Below are positions 13,883 through 21,596 of a stretch of DNA of 46,422 nucleotides, piece by piece. The notes beneath the pieces were generated by a model. The model ran no database searches and was not told the origin of the DNA. It saw nothing but the letters and a program-made list of their open reading frames with translations. This DNA comes from a virus. The stretch spans positions 1 to 46,422 of the IMG/VR virus record IMGVR_UViG_3300012001_000015, one strand, 5' to 3'. Position numbers and translations under genes: made by a program. Within the stretch, counting starts at the first letter, position 1; each line of letters starts with the position of its first letter.

Positions 13883-13956
13883 ACAACTGCTTGTTGTATT
13901 AAGCATTGCAATTATTTGTTGTAGTTATGCCGCTTTAGTTGTAACCTGTGGTTGTA
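13883..13956. promoter_or_regulatory. OR-like operator region between cI and cro
   Basis: Three 15-bp dyads: 13883-13897 (ACAAC TGCTT GTTGT, perfect palindromic arms), 13908-13922 (GCAAT TATTT GTTGT) and 13941-13955 (GTAAC CTGTG GTTGT). The last two have centres 33 bp apart, the same spacing as in OL, and the 17-bp word 13940-13956 is identical (inverted) to 11786-11802. The first site sits at the cI start, fitting autoregulation. Individual promoters cannot be placed with confidence. Confidence 0.7.
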
Positions 13957-13973
13957 AATGCCAAAGGTGAAAA

Positions 13974-14312
13974 ATGGAAACAGGAATTGAAAAGGCTGTT
14001 CGTCTTGCCGGTAATCAAACCGCGCTGGCGAACCTTGTCGGCGTCACTCCTCAAGCAATACAGAAATGGGTTGCTCAAGGAAAGCCGTCTCCAGAGGGAT
14101 GCAAGCAAATTGAAATTTGCTTGAATGGCCAAGTTACTCGGCATGAGTTGGACCCGGATCTATTTGGTCCTCTTCCTATTGAGTCAACCCGCACGCCAAC
14201 CGAAGAAGCCGAACCCCAAAAGCAAAACCGCGATCACGACATGCCAGAACTGTTGCGCGAGACGCGGATTGGAACGCGGGAAGTTTTGCCAATTGACGGA
14301 ATGATGGAATGA
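13974..14312 (+). CDS. Cro/YdaS-like HTH regulator
   Basis: 112 residues. The helix-turn-helix segment KAVRLAGNQTALANLVGVTP followed by QAIQKWVAQGKPSPEGC is typical of YdaS/Cro-type proteins, with a polar C-terminal tail rich in Glu and Pro. First gene to the right of the OR region with AAGG upstream of the ATG. It would act opposite to the CI-like repressor in the lytic switch. It ends two bases before the convergent stop of the next leftward gene. Confidence 0.88.
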   Translation: METGIEKAVRLAGNQTALANLVGVTPQAIQKWVAQGKPSPEGCKQIEICLNGQVTRHELDPDLFGPLPIESTRTPTEEAEPQKQNRDHDMPELLRETRIGTREVLPIDGMME

Positions 14313-14314
14313 AT

Positions 14315-14731
14315 TCATTTGCCCACAGTTCGGAAGGGCTCCCTCGCGTTCCGCTCCCATGGGAGTCCTTCCGTGTTCCATACAACAAGCGCAGATCGTT
14401 TTGCTTCGTCAAGTGCGTGCGCAATGGATTGCTCGTCAAGTCGTTCGATACCCTGACGGTCTATCAGGAGTTGGGCGAGGGTCAGGTGGTACACCAGGTA
14501 GCCCGCGTAACTCGCTTGAACGAATCCGCCATCCGGATACAGCTTGGTAAACGATTCAAGACCGGCTTTCCACTCAGCCGTCGCGGCTTCGTACGCCTTG
14601 GCGACAACATGCTCGCGGCTGCGCTGATCCAGGCTCTCTCTATGAGCGCGATAGTTGAAAACAGCCACGACGACGGCGCCAGAAATTGCACCGATGGCAG
14701 CCGAGATGGCGGCAATAACAGGGGCTTCCAT
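14315..14731 (-). CDS. Membrane-anchored protein in the immunity region
   Basis: 138 residues from the ATG at 14731 (14737 possible). One N-terminal membrane helix (VIAAISAAIGAISGAVVVAV) is followed by a soluble charged domain (YRAHRESLDQRSREHVVAKA, then TLAQLLIDRQGIERLDEQ). The topology places the soluble part in the cytoplasm after a short N-terminus, or in the periplasm with opposite orientation. It is oriented against the rightward lytic transcript, as lysogenic-conversion genes often are. No homologue is recognised. Confidence 0.6.
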   Translation of the reverse strand: MEAPVIAAISAAIGAISGAVVVAVFNYRAHRESLDQRSREHVVAKAYEAATAEWKAGLESFTKLYPDGGFVQASYAGYLVYHLTLAQLLIDRQGIERLDEQSIAHALDEAKRSALVVWNTEGLPWERNAREPFRTVGK

Positions 14732-14805
14732 AAGCATCTTTCTAAAAGCAGTGATTTGAAGGTGCGCCCATGACCGCCGACAGCGTGACGATAGAGGGTA
14801 ACGCG

Positions 14806-15108
14806 ATGAAAAACGCCATATATTTTGACTGTGCCGAAGCTCGTTTTGAAGTTGCGGAAGGCAATGAATTTCTGGTTGGATTTTCAAGGTCACTGCCGCC
14901 GAAAAATAAAAAAACATTCTTTACGCCGCTTACCGCGCTCGGTGAGTCGATTGGCTGGATGGAATTTGAATATGCGCTCACGGTGCATGGGAAATCATTT
15001 TATAGAGCCATCCGACTGCATCCGGTAGGTGATGTAAGCCCTGCTGCATCAGATATTTGCCAGCTTCTTTCCACGCCTCCCCTGAAAGAGTTGCCAGATG
15101 CTTCTTAA
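14806..15108 (+). CDS. Small rightward protein, unknown function
   Basis: 100 residues from the ATG at 14806 (GAGGG seven bases upstream); an ATG at 14770 is less supported. Beta-rich pattern (NAIYFDCAEARFEVAEGNEF, GWMEFEYALTVHGKSFYRAI). Its last 131 bases overlap an opposite-strand gene of comparable quality, so one of the two may be spurious or they may be mutually exclusive in expression. Confidence 0.45.
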   Translation: MKNAIYFDCAEARFEVAEGNEFLVGFSRSLPPKNKKTFFTPLTALGESIGWMEFEYALTVHGKSFYRAIRLHPVGDVSPAASDICQLLSTPPLKELPDAS

Positions 15109-15253
15109 GCCTGGATTTCTCCTCTTTGGGAATATCGCTGGTTTCGATTTTATCGAGCAGCAAAGCTTTGACGGTGTCCGCATGAAAACGCACGGTGACA
15201 ACGCCAAGAATTGCGGTGAGCGCGATCCGGCAAAAATAAAGGAGTGATTTCAT
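14978..15253 (-). CDS. Small membrane-anchored protein
   Basis: 91 residues: one N-terminal membrane helix (SLLYFCRIALTAILGVV) then an amphipathic helical domain (DIPKEEKSRLKKHLATLSG, YLMQQGLHHLPDAVGWLYKM). The composition is very protein-like, but no Shine-Dalgarno is seen. It belongs to a leftward series with 14315-14731 and 15379-15663. A role in superinfection exclusion is possible by position and topology only. Confidence 0.5.
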   Translation of the reverse strand: MKSLLYFCRIALTAILGVVTVRFHADTVKALLLDKIETSDIPKEEKSRLKKHLATLSGEAWKEAGKYLMQQGLHHLPDAVGWLYKMISHAP

Positions 15254-15647
15254 GATCGACAACGAGACTTTGACGAAAGCGGCATTGCTTCTTTGCGACG
15301 CCGTCCTCCAAATGAATGTAGATCCTGCGTCCAAGCAGTCCGCGCGTATATGCCGCGAACTGCTTGAGGCTGGGGATGCTATTCCGCCAGCTTCGCCCAT
15401 GTCTCTAGTGCCGACGACGGGCTTGGATGGCCTGTCCCGCTGGCATTTGCAAGTATCAGCGCAGCCCGTGCAAGCGCTTCGTTTTGAATTGCCACAAGAC
15501 TTCGATCCCCGGCTGGAACAAGGACCGACAGGGAGATTTGCTCTGGAATTGGTCCCGCGTGGCTCTCCAAGATCACCGCTGCCCGAAAGAGTGACAGGCC
15601 ATTCTGGCTCGACTCTGGAGAGAGCTGAATGGAAACAAAATTTGTAG
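15252..15647 (+). CDS. Possible rightward protein (overlaps antisense gene)
   Basis: 131 residues preceded by AAGGAG. The first ~50 residues (NETLTKAALLLCDAVLQMNV, SARICRELLEAG) look natural; the last 40 (PRGSPRSPLPERVTGHSG) look like the shadow of the opposite-strand gene. It may be a real gene whose 3' part overlaps, or a false frame. Kept because of the ribosome site. Confidence 0.3.
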   Translation: MIDNETLTKAALLLCDAVLQMNVDPASKQSARICRELLEAGDAIPPASPMSLVPTTGLDGLSRWHLQVSAQPVQALRFELPQDFDPRLEQGPTGRFALELVPRGSPRSPLPERVTGHSGSTLERAEWKQNL

Positions 15648-15663
15648 CAATTGGATAAGTCAT
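15379..15663 (-). CDS. Small soluble protein in the immunity region
   Basis: 94 residues, ATG with AAGGA eight bases upstream. Even hydrophobic pattern (LFRAAVILESHAGPIPEQI, LVAIQNEALARAALILANA) with no membrane segment. It heads the leftward group 15663 to 14315. No homologue is recognised. Confidence 0.55.
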   Translation of the reverse strand: MTYPIATNFVSIQLSPESSQNGLSLFRAAVILESHAGPIPEQISLSVLVPAGDRSLVAIQNEALARAALILANASGTGHPSPSSALETWAKLAE

Positions 15664-15784
15664 GGGAGGTTCCTTTGTTGTTGATTGATGTGTGGAAACT
15701 GAAATTTACCACGTTGGAATCTCCCGCCTAGTTTTGAAGGATGGTCATTTTTTTTGTCTTTGCAGTTGCCAAGCGTCAAGGTTT

Positions 15785-15813
15785 TTGCAGCAAGTTGAAA
15801 CGAAGCATATATT
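15785..15813 (+). promoter_or_regulatory. Candidate rightward promoter before the CII-like gene
   Basis: TTGCAG (15785-15790), a 17-bp spacer and TATATT (15808-15813), in the AT-rich 200-base gap between the immunity region and the replication operon. The -10 is good and the -35 poor. Nothing else of note is seen in 15664-15863. Confidence 0.35.
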
Positions 15814-15863
15814 TTTTTGTTGTTTTTTCTACAGGAAAGTACCGGGAATATCTAAAAAACATC

Positions 15864-16256
15864 ATGACAATAAAACCCACTACCCAGATGACTCTCGATT
15901 TCCAACCCGGCCTCGCCGAGCGCTTTACCGGCCTGTTGGACTGCATGCGCCAGGGTGCCTACACGCACCGCAACCCGTTGAAGACGATCGCCGCCGACAT
16001 GGACATGAGCCAGTCCGATCTGTCGCGCAAGCTGTCCGGCAATCCAGAGGACCCGCGCCGCATGTCGGTGGATGACTTCGAAAAATATCTGCAGGCGAGC
16101 GGCGACATGACGCCGATTTACTATCTCGTCGAGAAATATCTTGCGGACCATGAGGCGACCCAGCGTCGCGCCGCCGGCGAGCTGGCGCGGCAATTGCCGG
16201 ACATCCTGGCGCTGATCAAGGCGGCGACGCTGGCGACCGCAAAGGATGCAGCATGA
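15864..16256 (+). CDS. CII-like phage regulatory protein
   Basis: 130 residues from the ATG at 15864. The frame is open further upstream, but the preceding part is AT-rich and not protein-like. The segment TIAADMDMSQSDLSRKLSGNPEDPRRMSVDDFEKYL (positions ~32-67) is a helix-turn-helix followed by a helix, resembling CII/CP76-type regulators that act in small oligomers, and the C-terminal helix may serve oligomerisation. It is first in a run with two ATGA overlaps leading to the VapE helicase, as cII precedes replication genes in lambda. Confidence 0.65.
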   Translation: MTIKPTTQMTLDFQPGLAERFTGLLDCMRQGAYTHRNPLKTIAADMDMSQSDLSRKLSGNPEDPRRMSVDDFEKYLQASGDMTPIYYLVEKYLADHEATQRRAAGELARQLPDILALIKAATLATAKDAA

Positions 16257-16675
16257 TCCAGTACAAGGGCCCGCGCCGCGACAGTTCCGCATATCTCGTT
16301 CTTGATCGCCTGCACAAGTTGGGTGGCAAGGCGTCGACCGATGAATTGAAACCTGTGCTGCTATCGCATTTCCGCTCGACTGGCCGATTCAATGACTTGG
16401 TGGTCCGGCCGCTATTGATCTTCAAATTTATTCAGGCGATCAAGGGCGAATTCATCTTGACGCTGTGCGGCCGGTTGTTCATCGAGTCGCACATAGGTCA
16501 ATCGAATAAGCAGGGACAGCCCACCGAGCAGGCTTATCACGCGCCGGCTGGCACGCTGGACCTGAAGAAGCATTTCAATTTTGTCGAGCGCCGTCCTGGC
16601 GCGCTGGGGTATCGTGAGATCCCGTCGATGTTGGCCAACCTGCGCGTGCTTCCGAATGGCGAGGTCATTGAATGA
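16253..16675 (+). CDS. Replication-operon protein, unknown function
   Basis: 140 residues with a winged-helix-like N-terminal part (SAYLVLDRLHKLGGKASTDE, LLSHFRSTGRFNDLVVRPLL) and a longer polar C-terminal part. The pattern suggests DNA binding. It overlaps the CII-like gene and the helicase gene by ATGA on both sides, so it is probably produced together with the replication protein. No named family is recognised. Confidence 0.65.
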   Translation: MIQYKGPRRDSSAYLVLDRLHKLGGKASTDELKPVLLSHFRSTGRFNDLVVRPLLIFKFIQAIKGEFILTLCGRLFIESHIGQSNKQGQPTEQAYHAPAGTLDLKKHFNFVERRPGALGYREIPSMLANLRVLPNGEVIE

Positions 16676-18933
16676 TGGGTGCGACGGCACAGCGCCCACA
16701 ATTTGATGCTGGCGTGATTCCTTCTGCTCTGGCAGAGCGCCCGCAATGGCTAGTCTGGCGCTTTGAGCCGGGTGAGAAGAAACCGAAGAAGATGCCGTAC
16801 TACGTATCCGGCGATCGCCGCACCGGCGTGCAGGGAAGTGATGCGGATCGTGCCGCGCTGGTGCCGTTGGCAATCGCGGTTAAGCGGTCAGCGGCTGGTT
16901 ATTCCGGGGTCGGATTCGCTTTCCTTCCTGGTGATGGCCTGATCGGGATTGATATCGACGGTTGCATCGATCTTGAGACCGGCGAGATTGCGCCGCGGGC
17001 TGGTGCCATCATAGATGCCTGCGCGTCCTATACCGAGTATTCCCCGTCTGCCAAGGGCGTGCATATCATCGTTGCCGGTGAGTCGGAAACATTCAAGTCC
17101 AACGATATTGGGTTGGAGGTATTTTGCGGCCGGCAGTTCTTCACATTCACGGGGAATGTCTACCCCGGCACACCAAGCGTCATTTCGACGATCGCGCCGG
17201 TGGTGCTCAATAAGCTGCGGGTCACGGTCAAGCAGGCAAAGGGCACTCGCGAAGCCAAGAGCGAGCACATGCCGGCTCCGGTAACGGATGAGCGATCTAA
17301 GCTGGAGTCAGCATTGACGTGCATTCCGCCTGACTGTGGCTACGATGACTGGATTCGGGTCGGAATGTCGATCTTTGCCGCGCTCGGTGCTGGTGGCATT
17401 TCGGTGTGGGATTGGTGGTCATCGAAGTCTAAAAAATACGGCGGCATCAAGGACTTGGAGGGGCACTGGAAATCATTCGATGGTGCCGGCGGAATCACTG
17501 CTGCTACGGTCTATAAGATGGCGGTCGATGCCGGATGGCGGCCGCCGAAGTCGGCCAAGCAACCGATTATCCCGCGCGATAGGGCTGCGCCCGCGCAAGC
17601 GTTGCATGGGGGTGAAGGCATTTCCACCCTGGGCGCGGCTGGCGCGATGCCGCTGGTCTTGCCGGGTGATGATGCGATGGATGACGTCTGGCGGGACTCA
17701 TTGATCCGCAAGCCATCGAATAACCGCCTGGAAGATTGCCGCGAGAACGTACTGATTATCATGCTGCATGATCCGGAGTTGAGGGGCGTGGTCGCGCTGA
17801 ATGAATTCTCGATGATGCAGGTGAAGCAGCGCACGCCTCCATGGGGCGGCGAGTTAGGCGAGTGGTCTGAGGCCGATGATTTCCATCTTGGTATGTACCT
17901 CGCGCAGCAGCACGGCTTGGTGATTAAGTCTGATGGTGCGATCGAGAAGGCCGTTGCCCAGGCGGCGCGTGAATCCAAATACAACCCGGTGACGGCATAC
18001 CTGCGCGGCCTGAAATGGGACGGGAAGCAGCGCTTGCATACCTGGTTGACGTCTGCGATGGGCGTGGAGCCGTCCAAGTACTCTGCACTCATCGGGACGT
18101 TGTTCATCATGTCGCTGGTGGCTAGGGCGTTTCGGCCTGGCTGCCAGATGGATTATGCTCCTGTGTTCGAGGGCGGTCAGGGTGCCGGTAAATCATCTGC
18201 AATGCGGGTCTTGGGTGGCGAGTGGTATTCGGAGACGCCGTTCAAAATTGGCGACAAAGACAGCTATCTGGCGATACAGGGCGTGTGGCTGTACGAGATC
18301 GCGGAACTGGATTCATTCAATCGGTCTGAAACGACGGCCGTCAAAGCATTCATCACCAACATGATCGACCGTTTCCGTGCGCCGTACGGCAGGCGCATGC
18401 TGAATGTGGAGCGTCGAACGTGCTTTTGCGCGACCACCAATCAAGATGAGTATTTCAAGGATACGACCGGTAACCGGCGATTTTGGCCGATACGCTGCGG
18501 CCATATCGATTTGGCTCTGCTGGCTTTGCTGCGCGACCAGTTGTTCGCCGAGGCCGTGGACATGGTGGACGCGGGGTCGAAGTGGTACCCGACACGGGAA
18601 GAGCAGCGCGAGTTGATCGAGCCGCAGCAGGAGATGCGCGAGTTGGAGGACGTGTGGACGCCGCGGCTCTATCGCTTTGTGGAGGGCATTTCCGAGTCTG
18701 AGGATCGCGTTCCGTTGCAGCGCTTGGACGAGGTGACGGCAGAGACATTGCTGACCAGGGCGCTGCATATCGAGATTGGCAAGATCAGCGCGGCCAAGGG
18801 GGACACGATGCGCATAGCGTCGTGCATGGGGCGCATGGGGTGGAAAAAGAGGCGCAGGACAGGTGGTGCCCGCGAATGGTATTACGCGCGCCCTGCGGAC
18901 GTTGTGGAGGATGGCGATGCGCTGCCGATTTGA
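16672..18933 (+). CDS. VapE-type primase/helicase replication protein
   Basis: 753 residues with the three-part layout of phage VirE/VapE replication proteins. The N-terminal prim-pol-like part has ALAERPQWLVWRFEPG and GLIGIDIDGCID (Asp pair, ~85-92). A PriCT-2-like helical middle (LESALTCIPPDCGYDDWIRVG) follows. The C-terminal AAA+ helicase has Walker A EGGQGAGKSS (~499-508), a Walker B-like WLYEIAELDSF and sensor region FCATTNQDEYF. It would unwind and prime phage DNA at the origin. The 262-bp symmetric repeat array directly downstream is a natural partner site. Confidence 0.9.
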   Translation: MMGATAQRPQFDAGVIPSALAERPQWLVWRFEPGEKKPKKMPYYVSGDRRTGVQGSDADRAALVPLAIAVKRSAAGYSGVGFAFLPGDGLIGIDIDGCIDLETGEIAPRAGAIIDACASYTEYSPSAKGVHIIVAGESETFKSNDIGLEVFCGRQFFTFTGNVYPGTPSVISTIAPVVLNKLRVTVKQAKGTREAKSEHMPAPVTDERSKLESALTCIPPDCGYDDWIRVGMSIFAALGAGGISVWDWWSSKSKKYGGIKDLEGHWKSFDGAGGITAATVYKMAVDAGWRPPKSAKQPIIPRDRAAPAQALHGGEGISTLGAAGAMPLVLPGDDAMDDVWRDSLIRKPSNNRLEDCRENVLIIMLHDPELRGVVALNEFSMMQVKQRTPPWGGELGEWSEADDFHLGMYLAQQHGLVIKSDGAIEKAVAQAARESKYNPVTAYLRGLKWDGKQRLHTWLTSAMGVEPSKYSALIGTLFIMSLVARAFRPGCQMDYAPVFEGGQGAGKSSAMRVLGGEWYSETPFKIGDKDSYLAIQGVWLYEIAELDSFNRSETTAVKAFITNMIDRFRAPYGRRMLNVERRTCFCATTNQDEYFKDTTGNRRFWPIRCGHIDLALLALLRDQLFAEAVDMVDAGSKWYPTREEQRELIEPQQEMRELEDVWTPRLYRFVEGISESEDRVPLQRLDEVTAETLLTRALHIEIGKISAAKGDTMRIASCMGRMGWKKRRRTGGAREWYYARPADVVEDGDALPI

Positions 18934-18940
18934 CTCTAAT

Positions 18941-19202
18941 CCGTCCAACCAGCCTAACCATGTAATAAAGGTTAGACGGCCAAGACCCGCATGGATAAAG
19001 GCCCCGTCTAACCTCCTAACCCGTCTAACCTGTTTTACGTACATATATGTGCGCGGGCGCATGACGTGCTTGTAACTAGCTCTATATCATTATTTATACT
19101 AATCAAATATAGGTTAGGTTGGTTAGGAGGTTAGACGAACCCAATAGATATGCGGGTCTTGGCCGTCTAACCTCTGACACCCGAGGTTAGGAGGTTGGAC
19201 GG
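18941..19202. repeat. Nested centre-symmetric inverted repeats, candidate replication origin
   Basis: Four pairs of perfect inverted repeats share a single centre at 19071: 18941-18950 with 19193-19202 (10 bp), 18953-18959 with 19185-19191 (7 bp), 18970-18992 with 19150-19172 (23 bp) and 19005-19021 with 19121-19137 (17 bp). The arms consist of a recurring motif GGTTAG(A/G) or GGTTGGA (about eleven copies on either strand). The right centre is AT-rich (19081-19112). Only a gap between genes, it lies just after the VapE primase/helicase. Iterons beside an AT-rich core are typical of origins; function is inferred. Confidence 0.65.
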
Positions 19203-19203
19203 A

Positions 19204-19488
19204 ATGGATAAATCAGAGAAAAGGCGGTGCGGCATGATTAATTCAGGACTGGATATTTGGTACGACGAGAAGCGATGCGGATATTTCGTGACTGGCAGTG
19301 GGTTCGATTTCTTTGCCTACTTGACCGACGATGGTGACGGCAACAACTTTATCGAATGTGACCATGTGGTGCGACAAGGATATGACCAAGCCGTGCCGAT
19401 CGTAGTGGCATTTGGCGGCGCAAAGAATTTGTCGCTTGATATCGTGGAAACCGCGATCTTGATTGAGTTGAAAAAATATTGGAAATAA
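19204..19488 (+). CDS. Small protein downstream of the repeat array
   Basis: 94 residues from the ATG at 19204, or 84 from the ATG at 19234, which has AAGG nine bases upstream. Pattern GLDIWYDEKRCGYFVTGSG, FFAYLTDDGDG and LDIVETAILIELKKYW looks like a small alpha-beta protein. Its leader carries the right end of the inverted repeat. No family is recognised. Confidence 0.6.
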   Translation: MDKSEKRRCGMINSGLDIWYDEKRCGYFVTGSGFDFFAYLTDDGDGNNFIECDHVVRQGYDQAVPIVVAFGGAKNLSLDIVETAILIELKKYWK

Positions 19489-19492
19489 CTGC

Positions 19493-19699
19493 GTGTCTAA
19501 AGAATCCATGCGAGAGCAAATGCCGGAGATCGCGGCCCTCATAGACGCCCTCAGGGCGACTTTTGGCAAGGAGGTGATAGATGGGCAGATACGGAAGGGA
19601 ATGAAGGGCGAGCCGGTGTTTTGGGCAACAGAGAACGGGTACGAAATTGGAACGCATGTCTACCGTGAAGCAAAAACAGGAGAAGAGAATGGCGTATAA
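19493..19699 (+). CDS. Small conserved phage protein
   Basis: 68 residues from a GTG (or an ATG at 19508). The core REQMPEIAALIDALRATFGK followed by GMKGEPVFWATENGYEIGT is a frequent pattern in phage regions between replication and late-control genes. Function is unknown. It overlaps the start of the next gene by 11 bases. Confidence 0.65.
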   Translation: MSKESMREQMPEIAALIDALRATFGKEVIDGQIRKGMKGEPVFWATENGYEIGTHVYREAKTGEENGV

Positions 19700-20099
19700 G
19701 TCGGTAGACATGAGAGTTCGGTTGCCAGTGGCCGCGATGGTCGATGCGTTACGCGACCGCCGCACGCCGCTCGATAAGTGTCTGGACGTCTGGGTATGTT
19801 GGCAGCGAAGGAATGACACTGGGATTGGTTGGCGCGGACAGTCTGCGTTATTGGCAAGCGAGGCAAGCGCTAGTTCTGATCAGCTGTATGACCGGATGGA
19901 TAATCAAACTGCAGAGGCGGTAGAGGCGATGATCAACAGCTTGCCGCAGCATCTTGGATGGGCGATCCGGAAGCGTTGCAGTATCGTGACGTTGTGGAAG
20001 TTCCCTAGATTGGTTTTTGTAGATGTTCTGGTTCTGGCCGAACATGAGCTAGAAAAGAAACTTAGAAATAATATTGCAACTGGAATTTACTTCCGATAG
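19689..20099 (+). CDS. Candidate Q-like late antiterminator
   Basis: 136 residues from the ATG at 19689 (AGGAG upstream). The C-terminal half (AEAVEAMINSLPQHLGWAIRK, then WKFPRLVFVDVLVLAEHEL) resembles small phage late regulators of the Q/ArpU type by pattern and position: last gene before a strong terminator and the late operon. N-terminal VRLPVAAMVDALRD is helical. I cannot confirm family membership by search. A late activator is otherwise missing from the window. Confidence 0.5.
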   Translation: MAYKSVDMRVRLPVAAMVDALRDRRTPLDKCLDVWVCWQRRNDTGIGWRGQSALLASEASASSDQLYDRMDNQTAEAVEAMINSLPQHLGWAIRKRCSIVTLWKFPRLVFVDVLVLAEHELEKKLRNNIATGIYFR

Positions 20100-20134
20100 A
20101 ATCTGCCACAGACGGGCAGCGCTTGCCCGAAACA

Positions 20135-20170
20135 AATGCAAAGAGCCCACTTCGGTGGGCTCTTTGCATT
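20135..20170 (+). terminator. Strong 16-bp hairpin, probable (anti)termination site
   Basis: Perfect 16-bp stem (AATGCAAAGAGCCCAC with its complement) closed by a TTCG tetraloop, 36 bases after the stop of the Q-like candidate. The descending arm is T-rich but no clean T-run follows. It is a good place for a terminator that a late antiterminator would override. Confidence 0.7.
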
Positions 20171-20195
20171 GTGCGTCGTCTTTCGTGAGGAAGCT

Positions 20196-20351
20196 ATGTA
20201 CCAATCCAAGCAGCCCAGCAAAGAGCAAGTACGGAATTGGATGGCACAACGCCAGTCGGAGCATAAGCCGCCGCCGGACCCAAAGCAAATACGCCGCCAG
20301 CTTGGATGGGAAATGATCGGCGCAGAGCGCAACAAGCAACGCGCATACTGA
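20196..20351 (+). CDS. 51-residue phage protein
   Basis: MYQSKQPSKEQVRNWMAQ start with a Pro-rich centre (EHKPPPDPKQIRRQLGW). GAGGA lies five bases before the ATG. It resembles small proteins near late-control terminators in related prophages. Function is unknown. Confidence 0.55.
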   Translation: MYQSKQPSKEQVRNWMAQRQSEHKPPPDPKQIRRQLGWEMIGAERNKQRAY

Positions 20352-20396
20352 ATTGCAGTTGAACCGAGTCTCCTCCACGCCATCCGGCTGGACTTC

Positions 20397-20435
20397 GCCG
20401 CAGTAGCGTTTCTCCTTCGCTGCTGCGGCTTTTTT
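20397..20435 (+). terminator. Rho-independent terminator
   Basis: GCCGCAGTAGCG (20397-20408) pairs with CGCTGCTGCGGC (20418-20429, one T-G wobble) around a 9-base loop and is followed by six T residues (20430-20435). Typical intrinsic terminator ending the early/middle transcript. Confidence 0.8.
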
Positions 20436-20449
20436 ATTCAAGGCGCGCC

Positions 20450-20647
20450 ATGGCCACGTACTATCTACAGCAATGGGAAAAAAATGGTCGATTGGTTATT
20501 GACTCGACGTTCCCGCACAACGCACACAGCGTCAAGGAATCACGGGAAGCAAACTGCTGGATTGCGGCTAAGAAGGCGTTTGGATTTCCATTGACGAACG
20601 TGCATGATGCTCTGCTTTATCTGTTCAACAATCCGCCAAAACGCTGA
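20450..20647 (+). CDS. Small phage protein, unknown function
   Basis: 65 residues (MATYYLQQWEKNGRLVIDS start), AAGG six bases upstream of the ATG. It lies just after the terminator and before a tiny 26-codon frame I do not count. In composition it is beta then alpha. No function is recognised. Confidence 0.55.
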   Translation: MATYYLQQWEKNGRLVIDSTFPHNAHSVKESREANCWIAAKKAFGFPLTNVHDALLYLFNNPPKR

Positions 20648-20778
20648 CCATGAGCGTCCTTGCCATGATGTTGATCCTCTACGGTAGAGCCAAGCCAGCA
20701 CCGGTTTCGCGCAACTGGCCGTACAAGTGATGCATCTTACCGACACGGAGTGTGACGTCGTTCTTATTGCGAGTTGAG

Positions 20779-21462
20779 ATGTCATCGTTCGATATTTCCA
20801 TTCAGAGCAACCTGAAAGAGATCCAGGCAAAGCTCGGCGCTTTCGCTTACAAGCAGTTGCCATTCGCGACCGCGACCGCATTGACGTCGATGGCGAAGCT
20901 GGTGCAGAAGGCTGAAGTAGCAAATCTGCAAGCGACGTTCGCGAACCCATCCCCATTCACGCTGCGCTCGGTTCGCATGACAGCGGCGCGCAAGGATGAT
21001 CTGGTCGCGACGGTATTTGTGATGGACAAGGCGGCGGAGTATCTGAGCCCGTACGAAACAGGCGGTGTCCACAAGCTGAACGGAAGAGCGCTGCTGAATC
21101 CGAAAGACATTGGGCTTAACCAATATGGGCAACTGCGTAGAGGTACGCTGTCCAGCCTGAAGGGGCGCAGTGACATATTCATTGGCCCGGTCAAGACAAA
21201 GAAAGGCGTTGTCAACGGCGTGTGGCAGCGCGAGGCCGGCAGTGCATCTGTGACGAACAAGCGCACCGGCAAGACATCGATCACGAAGCGGGGCGTCAAC
21301 AAGTCGGGAGCATTGAAGCTGCTGATCCGATTCGGTGATGCTCTGCCGGTGAATAAGCACCTTGGCTATCAGGCGAGAGCCAAGGCGATCGTCAATGGCA
21401 GCATCAACAGGGAGCTGGGTAGAGCGCTGGCCAAGGCGATGGCGACTGCTAACCGAGGATAG
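20779..21462 (+). CDS. Conserved phage protein before terminase
   Basis: 227 residues from the ATG at 20779. The helical start SSFDISIQSNLKEIQAKLG, YKQLPFATATALTSMAKLVQ, and a Gly/Lys-rich second half (TKKGVVNGVWQ) are similar to phage proteins found upstream of terminase small subunits in Burkholderiales phages, likely tail or neck related. I cannot name the family. It opens the structural region. Confidence 0.65.
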   Translation: MSSFDISIQSNLKEIQAKLGAFAYKQLPFATATALTSMAKLVQKAEVANLQATFANPSPFTLRSVRMTAARKDDLVATVFVMDKAAEYLSPYETGGVHKLNGRALLNPKDIGLNQYGQLRRGTLSSLKGRSDIFIGPVKTKKGVVNGVWQREAGSASVTNKRTGKTSITKRGVNKSGALKLLIRFGDALPVNKHLGYQARAKAIVNGSINRELGRALAKAMATANRG

Positions 21463-21596
21463 GGGAGACGGGTCATCGCCGCCGTGGGGAATGATGGGTC
21501 GTCAAGGCGTCGCGGGTCCCTCCCGGGCAATCCGACAACGAGGGCATTGCGCACCGCGTTCTTTCTCTATCTAGAAAATATTTGCTAGGGGGTTGT
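21463..21596 (+). other. Gap before terminase, candidate cos region
   Basis: 134 bases without a gene, directly upstream of the lambda-type terminase pair. The GC-rich, partly palindromic patch CGCGGGTCCCTCCCGGGCAA at 21511-21530 stands out. Cos sites of lambda-type phages lie in this position. No cleavage site can be fixed from the sequence alone. Confidence 0.35.

Noticed and set aside
15741-15863. Upstream extension of the CII-like gene
   Set aside because: The added residues are Phe/Lys-rich, the DNA is AT-rich, and the ATG at 15864 gives the natural start.
20650-20730. 26-codon frame starting two bases after the 20450-20647 gene
   Set aside because: No ribosome site and no recognisable sequence; too short to support.
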